Shown one piece after another: positions 32,375 through 41,205 of a DNA stretch of 64,000 bases (position 1 is the first letter of the stretch; every line of letters begins with the position of its first letter). Where the stretch lies: NCBI GenBank assembly GCA_965222215.1, contig OZ244931.1:3534001-3598000 (forward strand), in the 5' to 3' direction. A program made the position numbers and the translations under genes. The notes below the pieces were generated by a model. The model was not told the DNA's origin. It did not search any database and saw only the letters and a list, made by a program, of their open reading frames with translations. The stretch comes from JABJAG01 sp965222215. GTDB lineage: Bacteria > Pseudomonadota > Alphaproteobacteria > UBA6615.

Positions 32375-34059
32375 TGGGCGGCCGCACTGTCCCATGTGCG
32401 ATCTACACGCGGAAGTCATCCGAGGAGGGACTGGACCAGGAGTTCAACTCCCTCGATGCACAAAGGGCTGCTTGTTCCGCCTACATCCAGAGCCAGGCTG
32501 GCGAAGGCTGGATTGAACTACCTCAGCCCTATGACGACGGCGGGATCTCCGGTGGCACCATGGAACGAGCGGGCCTGCAGCAGCTGCTCGATGATATCCG
32601 AGCCAGTCGGGTGAAGGTGGTCGTCGTCTACAAGGTCGACCGGCTCACCCGGTCCCTCTCGGACTTCGCAAAGATCATCGACGTGCTGGAAGAACACGGT
32701 GCCTCGTTCGTGTCCGTGACCCAGCAATTCAGCACCACCACCTCCATGGGACGTCTGACCCTGAACATGCTGCTGTCCTTCGCTCAGTTCGAACGCGAGG
32801 TCACGGCAGAGCGCATCCGCGACAAGATCGCCGCATCGAAGAAGCAGGGCATATGGATGGGAGGTGTGGTGCCGTTGGGCTATGAAGCCATCGACCGGAA
32901 GCTGGTCATCAACGAGCAGGAAGCCTCAACCGTTCGAACGATCTTCGAGCTCTACCGGGAACACGGCAGCTCGCGGATCGTGAAGGAAGAGGGCGACAGG
33001 CTAGACCTTCGCACCAAGGCCCGAGAGAGAGATGCAGACAGCAATATCCAAGGCAAGCATTTTACCCGCGGCCACATCCACAAGATCCTGAACAACCGAC
33101 TCTACATCGGAGAGATCACCCACAAGGGAACGAGCTACCCGGGTAACCACGACCCCATCATCGACAGAGAGCTGTGGGACGCGGTGCAGGATCAACTCAG
33201 GCGCAACGCCATCCGTCGCAAGCGAGCAGACAACATCCGATCACCCAGCCTGCTGACCGGAGTCCTGAAGACGGCCGATGGAGATCGTCTCACGCCATCC
33301 CATGCCAACAGGGGCAACCAGCGCTATCGGTATTACGTCTCCCAACCATCAGAAAGTAGCGGAGGCAAACCGTGGCGCCTGCCGGCAACCTCGCTGGAGC
33401 GAGTGATCATTGATGTTGTGAGCAAGTTCCTTATGGACCAAGGTCAGATCAGTGCGCGGGCAGACAACAGCATATCAGCTGATCGACTGCAGGCCCTGTT
33501 CGAGCGCGCAGAAAAGCTGGCTGATAATCTTCAAAGACGAACGCCGAACGCTCAGCGCGCGATGCTGCAGGGTCTTCTCAACCAGGTCACGGTCCATGAA
33601 GAGAGACTGGCCCTCCGGGTCTCTGGCAGAGAGCTGGGGCGATATCTTGAGATTGGCGACGAGCCGAAAATCGCTGACTTCGACATCAACGTCCCTGTCG
33701 TATTCCGCAAACGTGGCTTCGAGACAAAGCTGGTGATTGGAAATGATCAGAGTACATGCGCTCCCGATCCGAAGCTGGTGGAGCTCATCGTCCAGGCCCA
33801 CCGCTGGTTCGAAGAGCTCAAGAACGGCAAGGTCATATCCATCAGCGCCATTGCGAAGCGGGATGGACTTCACTCCGCCGACGTGAGCCGGGTCCTTCCC
33901 CTAGCATTCCTGGCGCCCGATATCGTCGAGGCTATACTTGACGGACGTCAGCCGACAGAACTCACAGCCGCTCGTCTTAAGCGCATGCGCGACCTGCCGG
34001 TGGACTGGGAGCAGCAGCGCCGATATCTGGGGTTCGACAAGGCCCAGCAAGCTGCCTGA
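32374..34059 (+). CDS. Large serine recombinase (integrase of the island)
   Basis: This 561-residue resolvase/invertase-family recombinase has the N-terminal catalytic domain with YTRKSS (nucleophilic Ser at about 15), then SLDAQRAAC, KVDRLTRS (about 90-97) and the long E-helix LNMLLSFAQFEREVTAERIRDKI. A recombinase domain and zinc-ribbon-like region follow, then a coiled-coil stretch (DRLQALFERAEKLADNL). It is full length with no frameshift. Large serine recombinases integrate and excise elements at short att sites. Its 3' end lies 167 bases from the tRNA-Ala 3' end, with accessory DNA to the left, so it probably drove insertion of the island. Translationally coupled to DUF2924 (TGATG). Confidence 0.9.
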   Translation: MGGRTVPCAIYTRKSSEEGLDQEFNSLDAQRAACSAYIQSQAGEGWIELPQPYDDGGISGGTMERAGLQQLLDDIRASRVKVVVVYKVDRLTRSLSDFAKIIDVLEEHGASFVSVTQQFSTTTSMGRLTLNMLLSFAQFEREVTAERIRDKIAASKKQGIWMGGVVPLGYEAIDRKLVINEQEASTVRTIFELYREHGSSRIVKEEGDRLDLRTKARERDADSNIQGKHFTRGHIHKILNNRLYIGEITHKGTSYPGNHDPIIDRELWDAVQDQLRRNAIRRKRADNIRSPSLLTGVLKTADGDRLTPSHANRGNQRYRYYVSQPSESSGGKPWRLPATSLERVIIDVVSKFLMDQGQISARADNSISADRLQALFERAEKLADNLQRRTPNAQRAMLQGLLNQVTVHEERLALRVSGRELGRYLEIGDEPKIADFDINVPVVFRKRGFETKLVIGNDQSTCAPDPKLVELIVQAHRWFEELKNGKVISISAIAKRDGLHSADVSRVLPLAFLAPDIVEAILDGRQPTELTAARLKRMRDLPVDWEQQRRYLGFDKAQQAA

Positions 34060-34160
34060 TCTAACAAAAGTATTGGATCGCAAAATCGCGAACAGAGACG
34101 GTTGGCCAAATCCGGCCAAGATCCACCCGAACGTCCAACACTTCCCAATCCCTATACGAC

Positions 34161-34185
34161 AAACCCCCCGGAAGCCCGGGGGTTT
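34161..34185 (-). terminator. Rho-independent terminator of tRNA-Ala
   Basis: On the minus strand the C/G stem around a short loop is followed by TTT: AAACCCCC and GGGGGTTT flank the core. It lies about 41 bases downstream of the tRNA 3' end, the right place to end that transcript. Confidence 0.75.
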
Positions 34186-34202
34186 AGCCGATATCTCCGG
34201 CG

Positions 34203-34214
34203 GTCTCCGGAGAC
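34203..34214. repeat. 12-base perfect palindrome between terminator and tRNA
   Basis: GTCTCCGGAGAC is fully self-complementary, preceded by a partial copy of the same core (ATCTCCGGCGG at about 34192-34202). It lies between the recombinase gene and the tRNA-Ala 3' end. Serine recombinases use imperfect palindromes as attachment sites, so this is a candidate att core, unproven. Confidence 0.3.
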
Positions 34215-34225
34215 ATTAGGAAATT

Positions 34226-34301
34226 TGGTGGAGCCGAGGGGAATCGAACCCCTGACCTCTACGTTGCGAACGTAGCGCTCTCCCAACTGAGCTACGGCCC
34301 C
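34226..34301 (-). tRNA. tRNA-Ala (CGC anticodon)
   Basis: A complete 76-base cloverleaf is read on the minus strand: acceptor GGGGCCG with CGGCTCC (G3:U70, the alanine identity pair), anticodon stem CTACG/CGTAG with loop TTCGCAA giving anticodon CGC, and T arm AGGGG-TTCGATT-CCCCT. CCA is encoded. It marks the border between accessory DNA on its 3' side and core DNA on its 5' side. Confidence 0.95.
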
Positions 34302-34564
34302 ACCGGTGCCTGAAACGGCAATCGCCGGGCGGGCCCCCACCGATGGTGGAATTGGGTCGGGCCAGCCGGGCGCGGCGGAATATGTGAGGGGCGCGGAGCC
34401 CTGTCAAGTCACGCCATTCACACAAGAATCCTGTCACGCAATACGCGGCGGCGTTACTGGACACCCGCCCGGACGCTGGCTAGTCTCGGCCATGCAGACG
34501 GGCGGAAACCCCCGCATCGTCGCGGCCTCCGCCAACCGCAGCGCAGACACAGAAGACCGGACGC

Positions 34565-34846
34565 ATGATCGCTTTCGTCAACCTGATCACCACGATCATC
34601 GAACTCTATATCTGGTGCCTGATCATCTCGGTGATCCTGACCTGGCTTGTCCAGTTCAACGTGATCAACACGTCGAACCGGTTCGTCTACCAGATCGGCG
34701 ATTTCCTCTACCGGATCACTGAACCGGTGCTCGGCCGCGTGCGCGCGTTCATCCCGTCGATCGGCGGAATCGACCTGTCGCCGGTGGTGGTGATCCTGCT
34801 GCTCGCCTTCATCCAGCAGCTGATTCCCGAACTTCTCCTCAGATAG
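34565..34846 (+). CDS. yggT: YggT family protein
   Basis: This 93-residue protein has two membrane segments (about 5-28 and 68-88) and the YggT signature NVINTSNRFVYQIGDFLYRITEPVLGRVRAFIPSIGGIDLSPVVVI, here in pieces from residue 36. YggT proteins are poorly understood inner-membrane proteins linked to ion homeostasis and often encoded near division or folate genes. No ribosome binding site stands out; the 263 bases before it up to the tRNA show no other gene. It is followed by folD on the same strand. Confidence 0.88.
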   Translation: MIAFVNLITTIIELYIWCLIISVILTWLVQFNVINTSNRFVYQIGDFLYRITEPVLGRVRAFIPSIGGIDLSPVVVILLLAFIQQLIPELLLR

Positions 34847-34948
34847 CCGAGCCCGGCATCTGCGCACGCTCCCGCGACTCTGGCCAACGTGCTAGACGCT
34901 TGCCGATAACGTGAAACGGCCGGGACGCGGCCGGAGGAGATGGAATCC

Positions 34949-35869
34949 ATGAGCGATTCTTCCGACAAGATTATTGACGGCAAGGCCTTCGCCGAGGGGC
35001 TGCGCGAACGCATTGGCAAAGAGGTCGCGGCGCTGAGTTCCGCCCATGGCCTGACCCCCGGCCTGGCCGTGGTGCTGGTCGGCGAGGACCCGGCGAGCCA
35101 GGTCTATGTGCGCAACAAGGGCAAGGCCGCCGAAGCCGCGGGGATCGCCGCGCGCGACCACCGGCTGCCGGCCGACACGTCCCAGGCGGACCTGCTGGCG
35201 CTTGTCGAGGAACTCAACAACGATGACAGCGTGCACGGCATCCTCGTACAGCTTCCCGTGCCCGACCAGATCGACGAGAGCGCGGTGATCGACGCCATCG
35301 CGCCCGCCAAGGACGTGGACGGTTTCCACGTGATCAACACCGGCCGCCTCGCCACGGGCCAGATGGACGGGCCCGACGCCGCGATGGTGCCCTGCACGCC
35401 GCTGGGCTGCCGGATGATTCTGGAGGACCGGCTCGGGGACCTGTCCGGGCTCGATGCCGTGGTGCTCGGCCGGTCGAATATCGTCGGCAAACCCATGGCC
35501 GCGCTGCTCACCCAGGCAAGCTGCACTGTGACCGTCGCCCATTCGCGCACAAAGAACCTCGAAGATGTCTGCCGCCGCGCCGATATTCTCGTCGCCGCCG
35601 TCGGACGGCCGCAGATGGTGCCCGGCGATTGGATCAAGCCGGGCGCGACGGTGATCGACGTGGGCATCAACCGGATCGACGCGCCGACCGACGACGATCC
35701 GAACAAGACCCGGCTCGTCGGCGATGTGGATTTCGATTCGGCGGTCGAGGTCGCGGGCGCGATCACCCCGGTGCCCGGCGGCGTCGGGCCGATGACCATC
35801 GCCTGCCTGCTGGCCAACACGGTTACCGCGGCCTGCCGCCAGAACGGCGTCGAGCCGCCCGCGTTCTAG
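34949..35869 (+). CDS. folD: Bifunctional methylenetetrahydrofolate dehydrogenase/cyclohydrolase FolD
   Basis: This 306-residue cytosolic enzyme interconverts methylene-, methenyl- and formyl-tetrahydrofolate with NADP+. The signatures are GEDPASQVYVRNKGKAAEAAGI (Lys essential), HGILVQLPVP, and PITPVPGGVGPMT near the end (AITPVPGGVGPMTIA). The start ATG at 34949 is preferred because GGAGGAG is nine bases upstream; an ATG nine bases earlier abuts that site. It follows yggT by about 100 bases and is convergent with the DUF3253 gene. Confidence 0.95.
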   Translation: MSDSSDKIIDGKAFAEGLRERIGKEVAALSSAHGLTPGLAVVLVGEDPASQVYVRNKGKAAEAAGIAARDHRLPADTSQADLLALVEELNNDDSVHGILVQLPVPDQIDESAVIDAIAPAKDVDGFHVINTGRLATGQMDGPDAAMVPCTPLGCRMILEDRLGDLSGLDAVVLGRSNIVGKPMAALLTQASCTVTVAHSRTKNLEDVCRRADILVAAVGRPQMVPGDWIKPGATVIDVGINRIDAPTDDDPNKTRLVGDVDFDSAVEVAGAITPVPGGVGPMTIACLLANTVTAACRQNGVEPPAF

Positions 35870-35875
35870 AACCGA

Positions 35876-36157
35876 CTATTCCGGCAGGCGGTAGCGCACA
35901 ACACCCTTGGCCCGGGCCGGGTCGTCGACAGGCTTGCCCTTGCGCAGCAGCTCGATCCGCCCGGCGCGGGCCAGGTGGATCGCCTGCTGTTTCACGGCGT
36001 TGAGATACTTCCGCCAGAGGTCAGGCGGGTCCTTCGGGCCGCGGCGCGCTTCGGCGGCTGCACGAGCCACCTGTTCCGGTGACACGGAACCGCCGGGTTT
36101 CGCGGCGGCCAGTTCAGCAAGAATGGCGTCAGCCATAGGATCGTTGTTCTCGTTCAT
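35876..36157 (-). CDS. DUF3253 domain-containing protein
   Basis: This 93-residue cytosolic protein matches DUF3253 (MADAILAELAAAKPGGSVSPEQVARAA, then DLWRKYLNAVKQQAIHLARAGRIELLRKGKPVD), a winged-helix-like module with a Trp-Arg-Lys core. Function is unknown; a regulatory or DNA-binding role is guessed from the fold. It converges with folD, six bases apart, and diverges from nnrU. Confidence 0.82.
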   Translation of the reverse strand: MNENNDPMADAILAELAAAKPGGSVSPEQVARAAAEARRGPKDPPDLWRKYLNAVKQQAIHLARAGRIELLRKGKPVDDPARAKGVVRYRLPE

Positions 36158-36235
36158 GGCGCCTTCCTAGCACTGCCGTGCGCGGTGGACGACTCCCGAT
36201 GCGCTCCCCATATTGAAACGAAGGGGAAACTGACC

Positions 36236-36934
36236 ATGAGCGACGGCCTGAACGAACTGTTTGCGGCAAGTGTCCTGTTCGTCATGGGGCATTTTGTCCT
36301 GTCGAGCCTGCCCGTCCGGATGGCGCTTGTCGGGAAGCTGGGGGAGACGCGCTTTCTCGCGGCCTACTCGGCCGTCATCCTCGCTGTCTTCATCTGGATG
36401 CTGCTGGCTTTTATCGACGGGCCCACGAACCCGGTGTGGACTCCGCCCCCGGCGTTGAAATGGGCGCCGCTCGTTGGAATGCCGGTCGCGATCTTCCTCA
36501 TCCTCGCCGGCTTGACGACCCCGTCCCCCACCCTCGCGGGAAGCCGGCTCGACGAGCCCGGCCGCGACCTGACCCGGGGAGTCGTCCGGATAACGCGCCA
36601 CCCCTTCCTGAACGGTGTCTCGCTCTGGGCGCTCCTGCACCTCGCCGCCAACGGAGAGACCCGCTCGGTCGTGCTGTTCGGTGCCATGCTGGTCCTGTCG
36701 GTGGGCGGCATGTGGCACATCGACAAGCGCCGGGAGTTCCACTATGGCGCGGACTGGGGGCCGGTGATGCTGACCACCAGTGCCGTGCCGTTCGCCGCGC
36801 TGATCGCCAGACGCACCACGATGGACTGGGCGGGCATCGGCTGGTGGCGGGTGCTGGCGAGCATCGCGATTTACCTCGCGCTCGTTGCCGTCCACGGCTT
36901 CGCCATCGGCGTCCCGGCGGCACCGGGGCTTTAA
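36236..36934 (+). CDS. nnrU: NnrU family protein
   Basis: The 232-residue inner-membrane protein has about six helices and the NnrU pattern: FVMGHFVLSSLPVR at 16-29, RITRHPFLNG at about 119-128, and MWHIDKRREFHYG near 160. NnrU-type proteins are 15-cis-zeta-carotene isomerase/methyltransferase-like membrane proteins; in denitrifiers they are linked to nitric-oxide reductase, but no nor genes lie nearby, so the annotation is by family only. GGGG before GAAACTGACC supports the start. It converges with argG. Confidence 0.82.
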   Translation: MSDGLNELFAASVLFVMGHFVLSSLPVRMALVGKLGETRFLAAYSAVILAVFIWMLLAFIDGPTNPVWTPPPALKWAPLVGMPVAIFLILAGLTTPSPTLAGSRLDEPGRDLTRGVVRITRHPFLNGVSLWALLHLAANGETRSVVLFGAMLVLSVGGMWHIDKRREFHYGADWGPVMLTTSAVPFAALIARRTTMDWAGIGWWRVLASIAIYLALVAVHGFAIGVPAAPGL

Positions 36935-36943
36935 GCAGGCGTT

Positions 36944-38167
36944 CTAGCTGCGCAGGGCCTTGGCGAGGCGCAAACGAAGCGCCTGGAGCTTGATGAAACC
37001 TTCGGCGTCGCGTTGATCGTAGACCTGGTCGTCCTCGAAGGTGACATGATCCAGCGAGTAGAGACTGTCGTCCGACTTGCGGCCGACGACGCTCACGCTG
37101 CCCTTGTAGAGCTTCATCCGCACCGTGCCGGAGACCCGCTCCTGGCTCTTGTCGACCAGCGCCTGGATCATCTCGCGCTCCGGCGCGAACCAGAAGCCGT
37201 TGTAGACGAGCTTCGCGTAGCGCGGCATCAGCTCGTCCTTCAGGTGCATCGCCTCGCGGTCGAGTGTCAGCGATTCCATGCCGCGGTGGGCGGCGAGCAG
37301 GATCGTCCCGCCGGGGGTCTCGTAAACGCCCCGTGACTTCATGCCGACGAAGCGGTTCTCGACCAGGTCAAGCCGGCCGATGCCGTTCGCGCCGCCGAAT
37401 TCGTTCAGCCTGGTCAGCAGTGCGGCCGGCGACAACTTTTCGCCATCGATGGCGACCGGGTCGCCCTGCTCGAAATCGATCTCGATATAAGTCGGCTTGT
37501 CGGGCGCGTCTTCCGGCGCGACGCTACGCGAATAGACATACTCCTCGGGCTCCTCCCAGGGGTCCTCGAGCACCTTGCCCTCGGCCGAGATGTGCAGGAG
37601 GTTCGCGTCGACCGAGAACGGCGCGTCACCGCGCTTGTCCTTGGCAATGGGAATCTGGTGCTTCTCGGCGAAGTCGAGCAGCTTGGTGCGCGAGGTCAGG
37701 TCCCATTCACGCCACGGCGCGATCACCTTGATGTCCGGGTCCAGCGCGTAATAGCCGAGCTCAAAGCGCACCTGATCATTTCCCTTGCCGGTGGCACCGT
37801 GGGAGACGGCGTCGGCGCCGGTCTCGTGGGCGATCTCGATCTGGCGCTTGGCGATCAGCGGGCGCGCAATCGACGTCCCCAGCAGGTAGACACCCTCATA
37901 GACGGCGTTCGCCCGGAACATCGGGAACACATAGTCGCGCACGAACTCCTCGCGCAGGTCCTCGATATAGATTTCCTTGATGCCGAACATCTCGGCCTTG
38001 GCCCGCGCCGGCTCGAGCTCCTCGCCCTGGCCAAGGTCGGCGGTGAAGGTCACCACCTCACAGCCATAGGTCTCTTCGAGCCATTTGAGGATCACCGACG
38101 TGTCGAGGCCGCCCGAATAGGCAAGCACCACTTTCTTCACGTCGCCCGTCGTTTCGGCCGCGGTCAT
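36944..38167 (-). CDS. argG: Argininosuccinate synthase
   Basis: This 407-residue enzyme ligates citrulline and aspartate using ATP, in arginine biosynthesis. The ATP PP-loop AYSGGLDTS is at 16-24, followed by SHGATGKGNDQVRFE (citrulline/aspartate binding) and the typical GSVSVVGRKSDDSLYS. Length and start (MTAAETTGDVKKVVLAYSGG) agree with alphaproteobacterial ArgG; an open frame of 67 codons upstream has no conserved residues. Convergent with nnrU. Biosynthetic and so part of the core genome. Confidence 0.97.
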   Translation of the reverse strand: MTAAETTGDVKKVVLAYSGGLDTSVILKWLEETYGCEVVTFTADLGQGEELEPARAKAEMFGIKEIYIEDLREEFVRDYVFPMFRANAVYEGVYLLGTSIARPLIAKRQIEIAHETGADAVSHGATGKGNDQVRFELGYYALDPDIKVIAPWREWDLTSRTKLLDFAEKHQIPIAKDKRGDAPFSVDANLLHISAEGKVLEDPWEEPEEYVYSRSVAPEDAPDKPTYIEIDFEQGDPVAIDGEKLSPAALLTRLNEFGGANGIGRLDLVENRFVGMKSRGVYETPGGTILLAAHRGMESLTLDREAMHLKDELMPRYAKLVYNGFWFAPEREMIQALVDKSQERVSGTVRMKLYKGSVSVVGRKSDDSLYSLDHVTFEDDQVYDQRDAEGFIKLQALRLRLAKALRS

Positions 38168-38240
38168 GTTGCTGGTTCCGTTCACTGAGAATTTTCGCGG
38201 GCGGAGTATAGTCCCGCGCGCCGCCGCCGCAACCGCTGCG

Positions 38241-38531
38241 CTAGACCGGCGGCGTCTCGACGAACGGCCACCACTCGGGCGGCCACCAGGGCAGCGCGAA
38301 TTCCACACCGGACAGGCTCGCCCAGACCATGGCCAGACCGATGATCGCAATCGGCAGACCGACCGCAACCGCCAGAATCGATGCCACAGTGCGAATCACG
38401 CGACCGGCGCGCGAACCCGGCTGGTTCTGCAAGGAGGGCAATCGCGTGCGAAGGCGCGACGGCAGCCCCATCAACGCTAAAACCCCGCCGAACACGGCGG
38501 TGGCCATTCCAAATATGAAATCTTCGATCAT
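38241..38531 (-). CDS. Small hypothetical membrane protein
   Basis: The 96-residue product has two hydrophobic helices (about 3-23, FIFGMATAVFGGVLALMGL, and 47-70, VASILAVAVGLPIAIIGLAMVW) and a Trp/Pro-rich end (ALPWWPPEWWPFV). No family recognised. It starts with ATG at 38531, with only a weak purine stretch before it. It is 74 bases upstream of argG on the same strand and could share its promoter. Confidence 0.5.
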   Translation of the reverse strand: MIEDFIFGMATAVFGGVLALMGLPSRLRTRLPSLQNQPGSRAGRVIRTVASILAVAVGLPIAIIGLAMVWASLSGVEFALPWWPPEWWPFVETPPV

Positions 38532-38660
38532 GCCGGTCCGGTCCCGTGAATGGGCGTGCCCCGAACCCTGAGTGAGAAATCCTCTTTCCCCACCAGGAGA
38601 GGTAGTGCGGCATACCGCCGCCTGCAAGGCGGCGACCGGAAGATACTGATATTACTGGTT

Positions 38661-39791
38661 TTATTCCGCCGCGGCGCGCCGCGGACGTTCGCTGTCCGAC
38701 TTGAGCTGGCCGCAGGCCGCCATGATGTCCTCACCGCGCGGCGTTCGCACGGGCGACGGATAGCCGGCATTGCGCACAATCTCTGCAAACGCCTCGATCC
38801 GTTCGTCGGACGAGCGTTCGTAGGGCGCGCCCGGCCACGGGTTGAACGGGATCAAGTTCACCTTGGCCGGAATGCCGGCAATGATCCGCACCAGATCGCG
38901 CGCGTCGGCATCGCTGTCGTTGACGTCACGCAGCATCACGTACTCGAAGGTGATCCGGCGCGAGTTCTTCAGCCCCGGATAGTTGCGGCACGCCGCCAGC
39001 AGTTCTGCGATCGGGTACTTTCGGTTGATCGGCACGATCTCGTCACGCAGGTCGTCGCGCACGGCGTGCAGCGAGACCGCCAGATTCACGCCCAGTTCCT
39101 CGCCGCAGCGTTCGATCAGGGGTACGACACCCGCCGTCGACAGGGTGATGCGCCGGCGCGAGATCGCGATCCCCGCATCGTCCATGACGATCCGCAACGC
39201 CTTCGAGACATTGTCGAAATTGTAGAGCGGCTCGCCCATGCCCATCATCACGATGTTCGATAGCGCGCGTTCGTAGATCGTCGGGCGTTCGGCCGTCGGC
39301 CACTCGCTCAGATGGTCGCGCGCCAGCATGATCTGGCCGACGATCTCCGTCGGGCCCAGATTGCGTACCAGACGCTGGGTGCCGGTGTGGCAGAAGCGGC
39401 AGTTCAGGGTGCAGCCGACCTGGCTGGAAACGCACAGGGTGCCCCGGTCGTCCTCCGGGATATGCACACACTCGACCTCGTTCGCATCGCCGAGTTTCAG
39501 CAGCCATTTGTGGGTGCCGTCGCTCGACGCCAGGTCGCGCGAAATTCCCGGCCGGGCGATCACGAAGCGCTCCGCCAAACGCGCGCGCAATGCCTTGGAG
39601 ATATTGGTCATCTCCTCAAAATCGGTCACCCCGCGGCCGTAGACCCATTGGAACAGCTGGTCGGCGCGGAACCGCGGCTCGCCCATCTCGGCGAAGGCCG
39701 CGACCATGTCGTCGCGGTCCATTCCGATCAGATTGATCGGGCCGGCGCCGTCGGCCTCGGGGGCCGCAAATGTGTCAGGGTTCAAGGGCAT
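38661..39791 (-). CDS. rlmN: Dual-specificity 23S rRNA/tRNA methyltransferase RlmN
   Basis: This 376-residue radical-SAM enzyme makes m2A at 23S rRNA A2503 and tRNA A37. The CX3CX2C cluster site is in GCTLNCRFCHTGTQR (about 130-144), and the glycine-rich MGMGEPLYNFDNV (about 190-202) is a family hallmark; LRDVNDSDADAR and PFNPWPGAPYERS follow. The two catalytic Cys include one late near the C-terminus (MAACGQL). The start given leaves a 20-residue variable N-terminus, as in other alphaproteobacteria. Minus strand, followed leftward by a small membrane-protein gene and argG. Confidence 0.96.
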   Translation of the reverse strand: MPLNPDTFAAPEADGAGPINLIGMDRDDMVAAFAEMGEPRFRADQLFQWVYGRGVTDFEEMTNISKALRARLAERFVIARPGISRDLASSDGTHKWLLKLGDANEVECVHIPEDDRGTLCVSSQVGCTLNCRFCHTGTQRLVRNLGPTEIVGQIMLARDHLSEWPTAERPTIYERALSNIVMMGMGEPLYNFDNVSKALRIVMDDAGIAISRRRITLSTAGVVPLIERCGEELGVNLAVSLHAVRDDLRDEIVPINRKYPIAELLAACRNYPGLKNSRRITFEYVMLRDVNDSDADARDLVRIIAGIPAKVNLIPFNPWPGAPYERSSDERIEAFAEIVRNAGYPSPVRTPRGEDIMAACGQLKSDSERPRRAAAE

Positions 39792-39857
39792 GGCGCTTCA
39801 CATAGGCCGAACGGACCGGGGCTGCAAGGCTGGCGCCCATCCGACGACACATACGGT

Positions 39858-39952
39858 CGTCATTGCGAACCGCAAGGCGGTGAAGCAATCCAGAACGGAC
39901 TTGCCGGAACGACTGGATTGCTTCGTTGGCCTGCGGCCGCCTCGCAATGACG
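39858..39952. repeat. REP-like palindromic element, copy A
   Basis: CGTCATTGCGA at the left and CGCAATGACG at the right flank GAAGCAATCCAG and CTGGATTGCTTCG arms. This whole block folds back on itself. A sister copy is at 49843-49924. Such intergenic palindromes are common in alphaproteobacterial chromosomes. Confidence 0.75.
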
Positions 39953-39977
39953 TGTCGGGATGCGAGGGCGGGTCTTG

Positions 39978-40505
39978 CTATCCCCGCCCGCACGCCTTGT
40001 TGATGGCGCTGTGCGCCGCGCTGGTGCCCCTGAGGGAGTATGAATCCGTCGTCGGATTTCCCCGGCTGGACGTGCCCTTCACTGTCATGCGCGAACCTTT
40101 GCGGAGCGCGGCGACCACGGCGGTGTCATCGGACGGCTTGTAGGTCCAGGCGCTCTCATTCCGGGTGAACAGCGCCCATGATTCGTTGCCGATTTTCACT
40201 TCGGCCTCGGAGCCGTCCTTGAACGGGTACCCGATATCGACCTGCACGACATCGAATTCTTTCTGGCCCGGGCGATGCCAGACCAGGAAGAATATTTCAC
40301 CCCGGCGCGAGCGCAGGCTCGCCTCCTTGGGCTTGGAAACCATGTAGCAAAACCGGCTGGCGCCGCTGCCACGCGTGTAGGCGTCCCAGTCGTTGAACCG
40401 GCCGATGAGTTCGGCGTCCTGCGCGTGGGCAGGGGTTACCGAAAATACGGTCCAGCCCATGGCCGCGACACCGATCAGGAGAGTGAGAATTCTTGCGCGC
40501 ATCAT
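39978..40505 (-). CDS. Invasion-associated locus B (IalB)-type periplasmic protein
   Basis: This 175-residue protein has a signal peptide (about 1-29, cleavage near AHAQ) and a beta-rich body matching IalB-family proteins: WDAYTRGSGASRFCYMVSKPKEAS and GEIFFLVWHRPGQKEFDVVQVDIGYPF. Role is unknown; in Bartonella the family is linked to invasion, but here it is a common periplasmic protein. The start at 40505 has GGATCAG before it. The gene stands alone, between the REP-like repeat and a TrmH-type gene. Confidence 0.8.
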   Translation of the reverse strand: MMRARILTLLIGVAAMGWTVFSVTPAHAQDAELIGRFNDWDAYTRGSGASRFCYMVSKPKEASLRSRRGEIFFLVWHRPGQKEFDVVQVDIGYPFKDGSEAEVKIGNESWALFTRNESAWTYKPSDDTAVVAALRKGSRMTVKGTSSRGNPTTDSYSLRGTSAAHSAINKACGRG

Positions 40506-40581
40506 CTGATCCAACTACCAAGCCCGCGTGAGTCCTGCCAAGCGGCTTCGGCTTCAATCCCTTGTTATCGTTTGTGCTTTT

Positions 40582-41133
40582 TCAGCCCTTCTCCCGGTCG
40601 CGGAGGACCGGACCGCCATGCACATGTTCCGGCAGCGCCTCGACCGGGCCGCCCGGCGTCAACGGCCTGGACGGAAACCGCCCGAGCGTCAAGACACGGT
40701 CGTACATGACAATCGCCGCCGCCAACCCGACATTCACGCAGAAACGTGTCGGAATCTTGACGACATGGTCGCAGCGCGCCGTCAGTTCCGGCGACAGCGA
40801 ACCCCGCTCGGGCCCCAGGACATAAGCCGCCTGGCGCGGGTGCCGGAAACTCGGCAGGTCGACCGCGTCGTCGGTCAGCTCGATACCCACCAGTTCGCAG
40901 CCGCGCGGCAGCACAAAATCCTCGAGGGAGTCATATTCATGCAGCGGCAGGTGCTCGGGGGCATCGGAGGTATCCGACCGGCCGCCCTCGCGTTTCGAAT
41001 AGACGGCATCGATCGTGAACACGAAGCTCGCACCGAAGGCGTGCGCGGTACGCATGATCGCACCGACATTCATCGGCTTCGATATGCCCTCGACACCGAC
41101 GGCGAAGTACCCGCGCATTCTGTTTTCGGCCAT
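40582..41133 (-). CDS. TrmH/SpoU-family RNA methyltransferase
   Basis: This 183-residue protein has the SPOUT fold signatures: MNVGAIMRTAHAFGASFVF (about 20-39, NVG..R.A..FG), VLGPERGSLSPEL (about 105-117) and IPTRFCVNVGLAAAIVMYD near 128-146, the knot region that binds SAM. It likely 2'-O-methylates an rRNA or tRNA ribose; the target cannot be assigned. No N-terminal extra domain. Convergent on the IalB gene side and divergent from the asparaginase. Confidence 0.88.
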   Translation of the reverse strand: MAENRMRGYFAVGVEGISKPMNVGAIMRTAHAFGASFVFTIDAVYSKREGGRSDTSDAPEHLPLHEYDSLEDFVLPRGCELVGIELTDDAVDLPSFRHPRQAAYVLGPERGSLSPELTARCDHVVKIPTRFCVNVGLAAAIVMYDRVLTLGRFPSRPLTPGGPVEALPEHVHGGPVLRDREKG

Positions 41134-41205
41134 CGCCTGCCCGTTCGTTAGCCTGTTGCCCGGCTAACTTGCACACCCCCATGCAGGCGGGCAAGGTGAG
41201 CGCCG

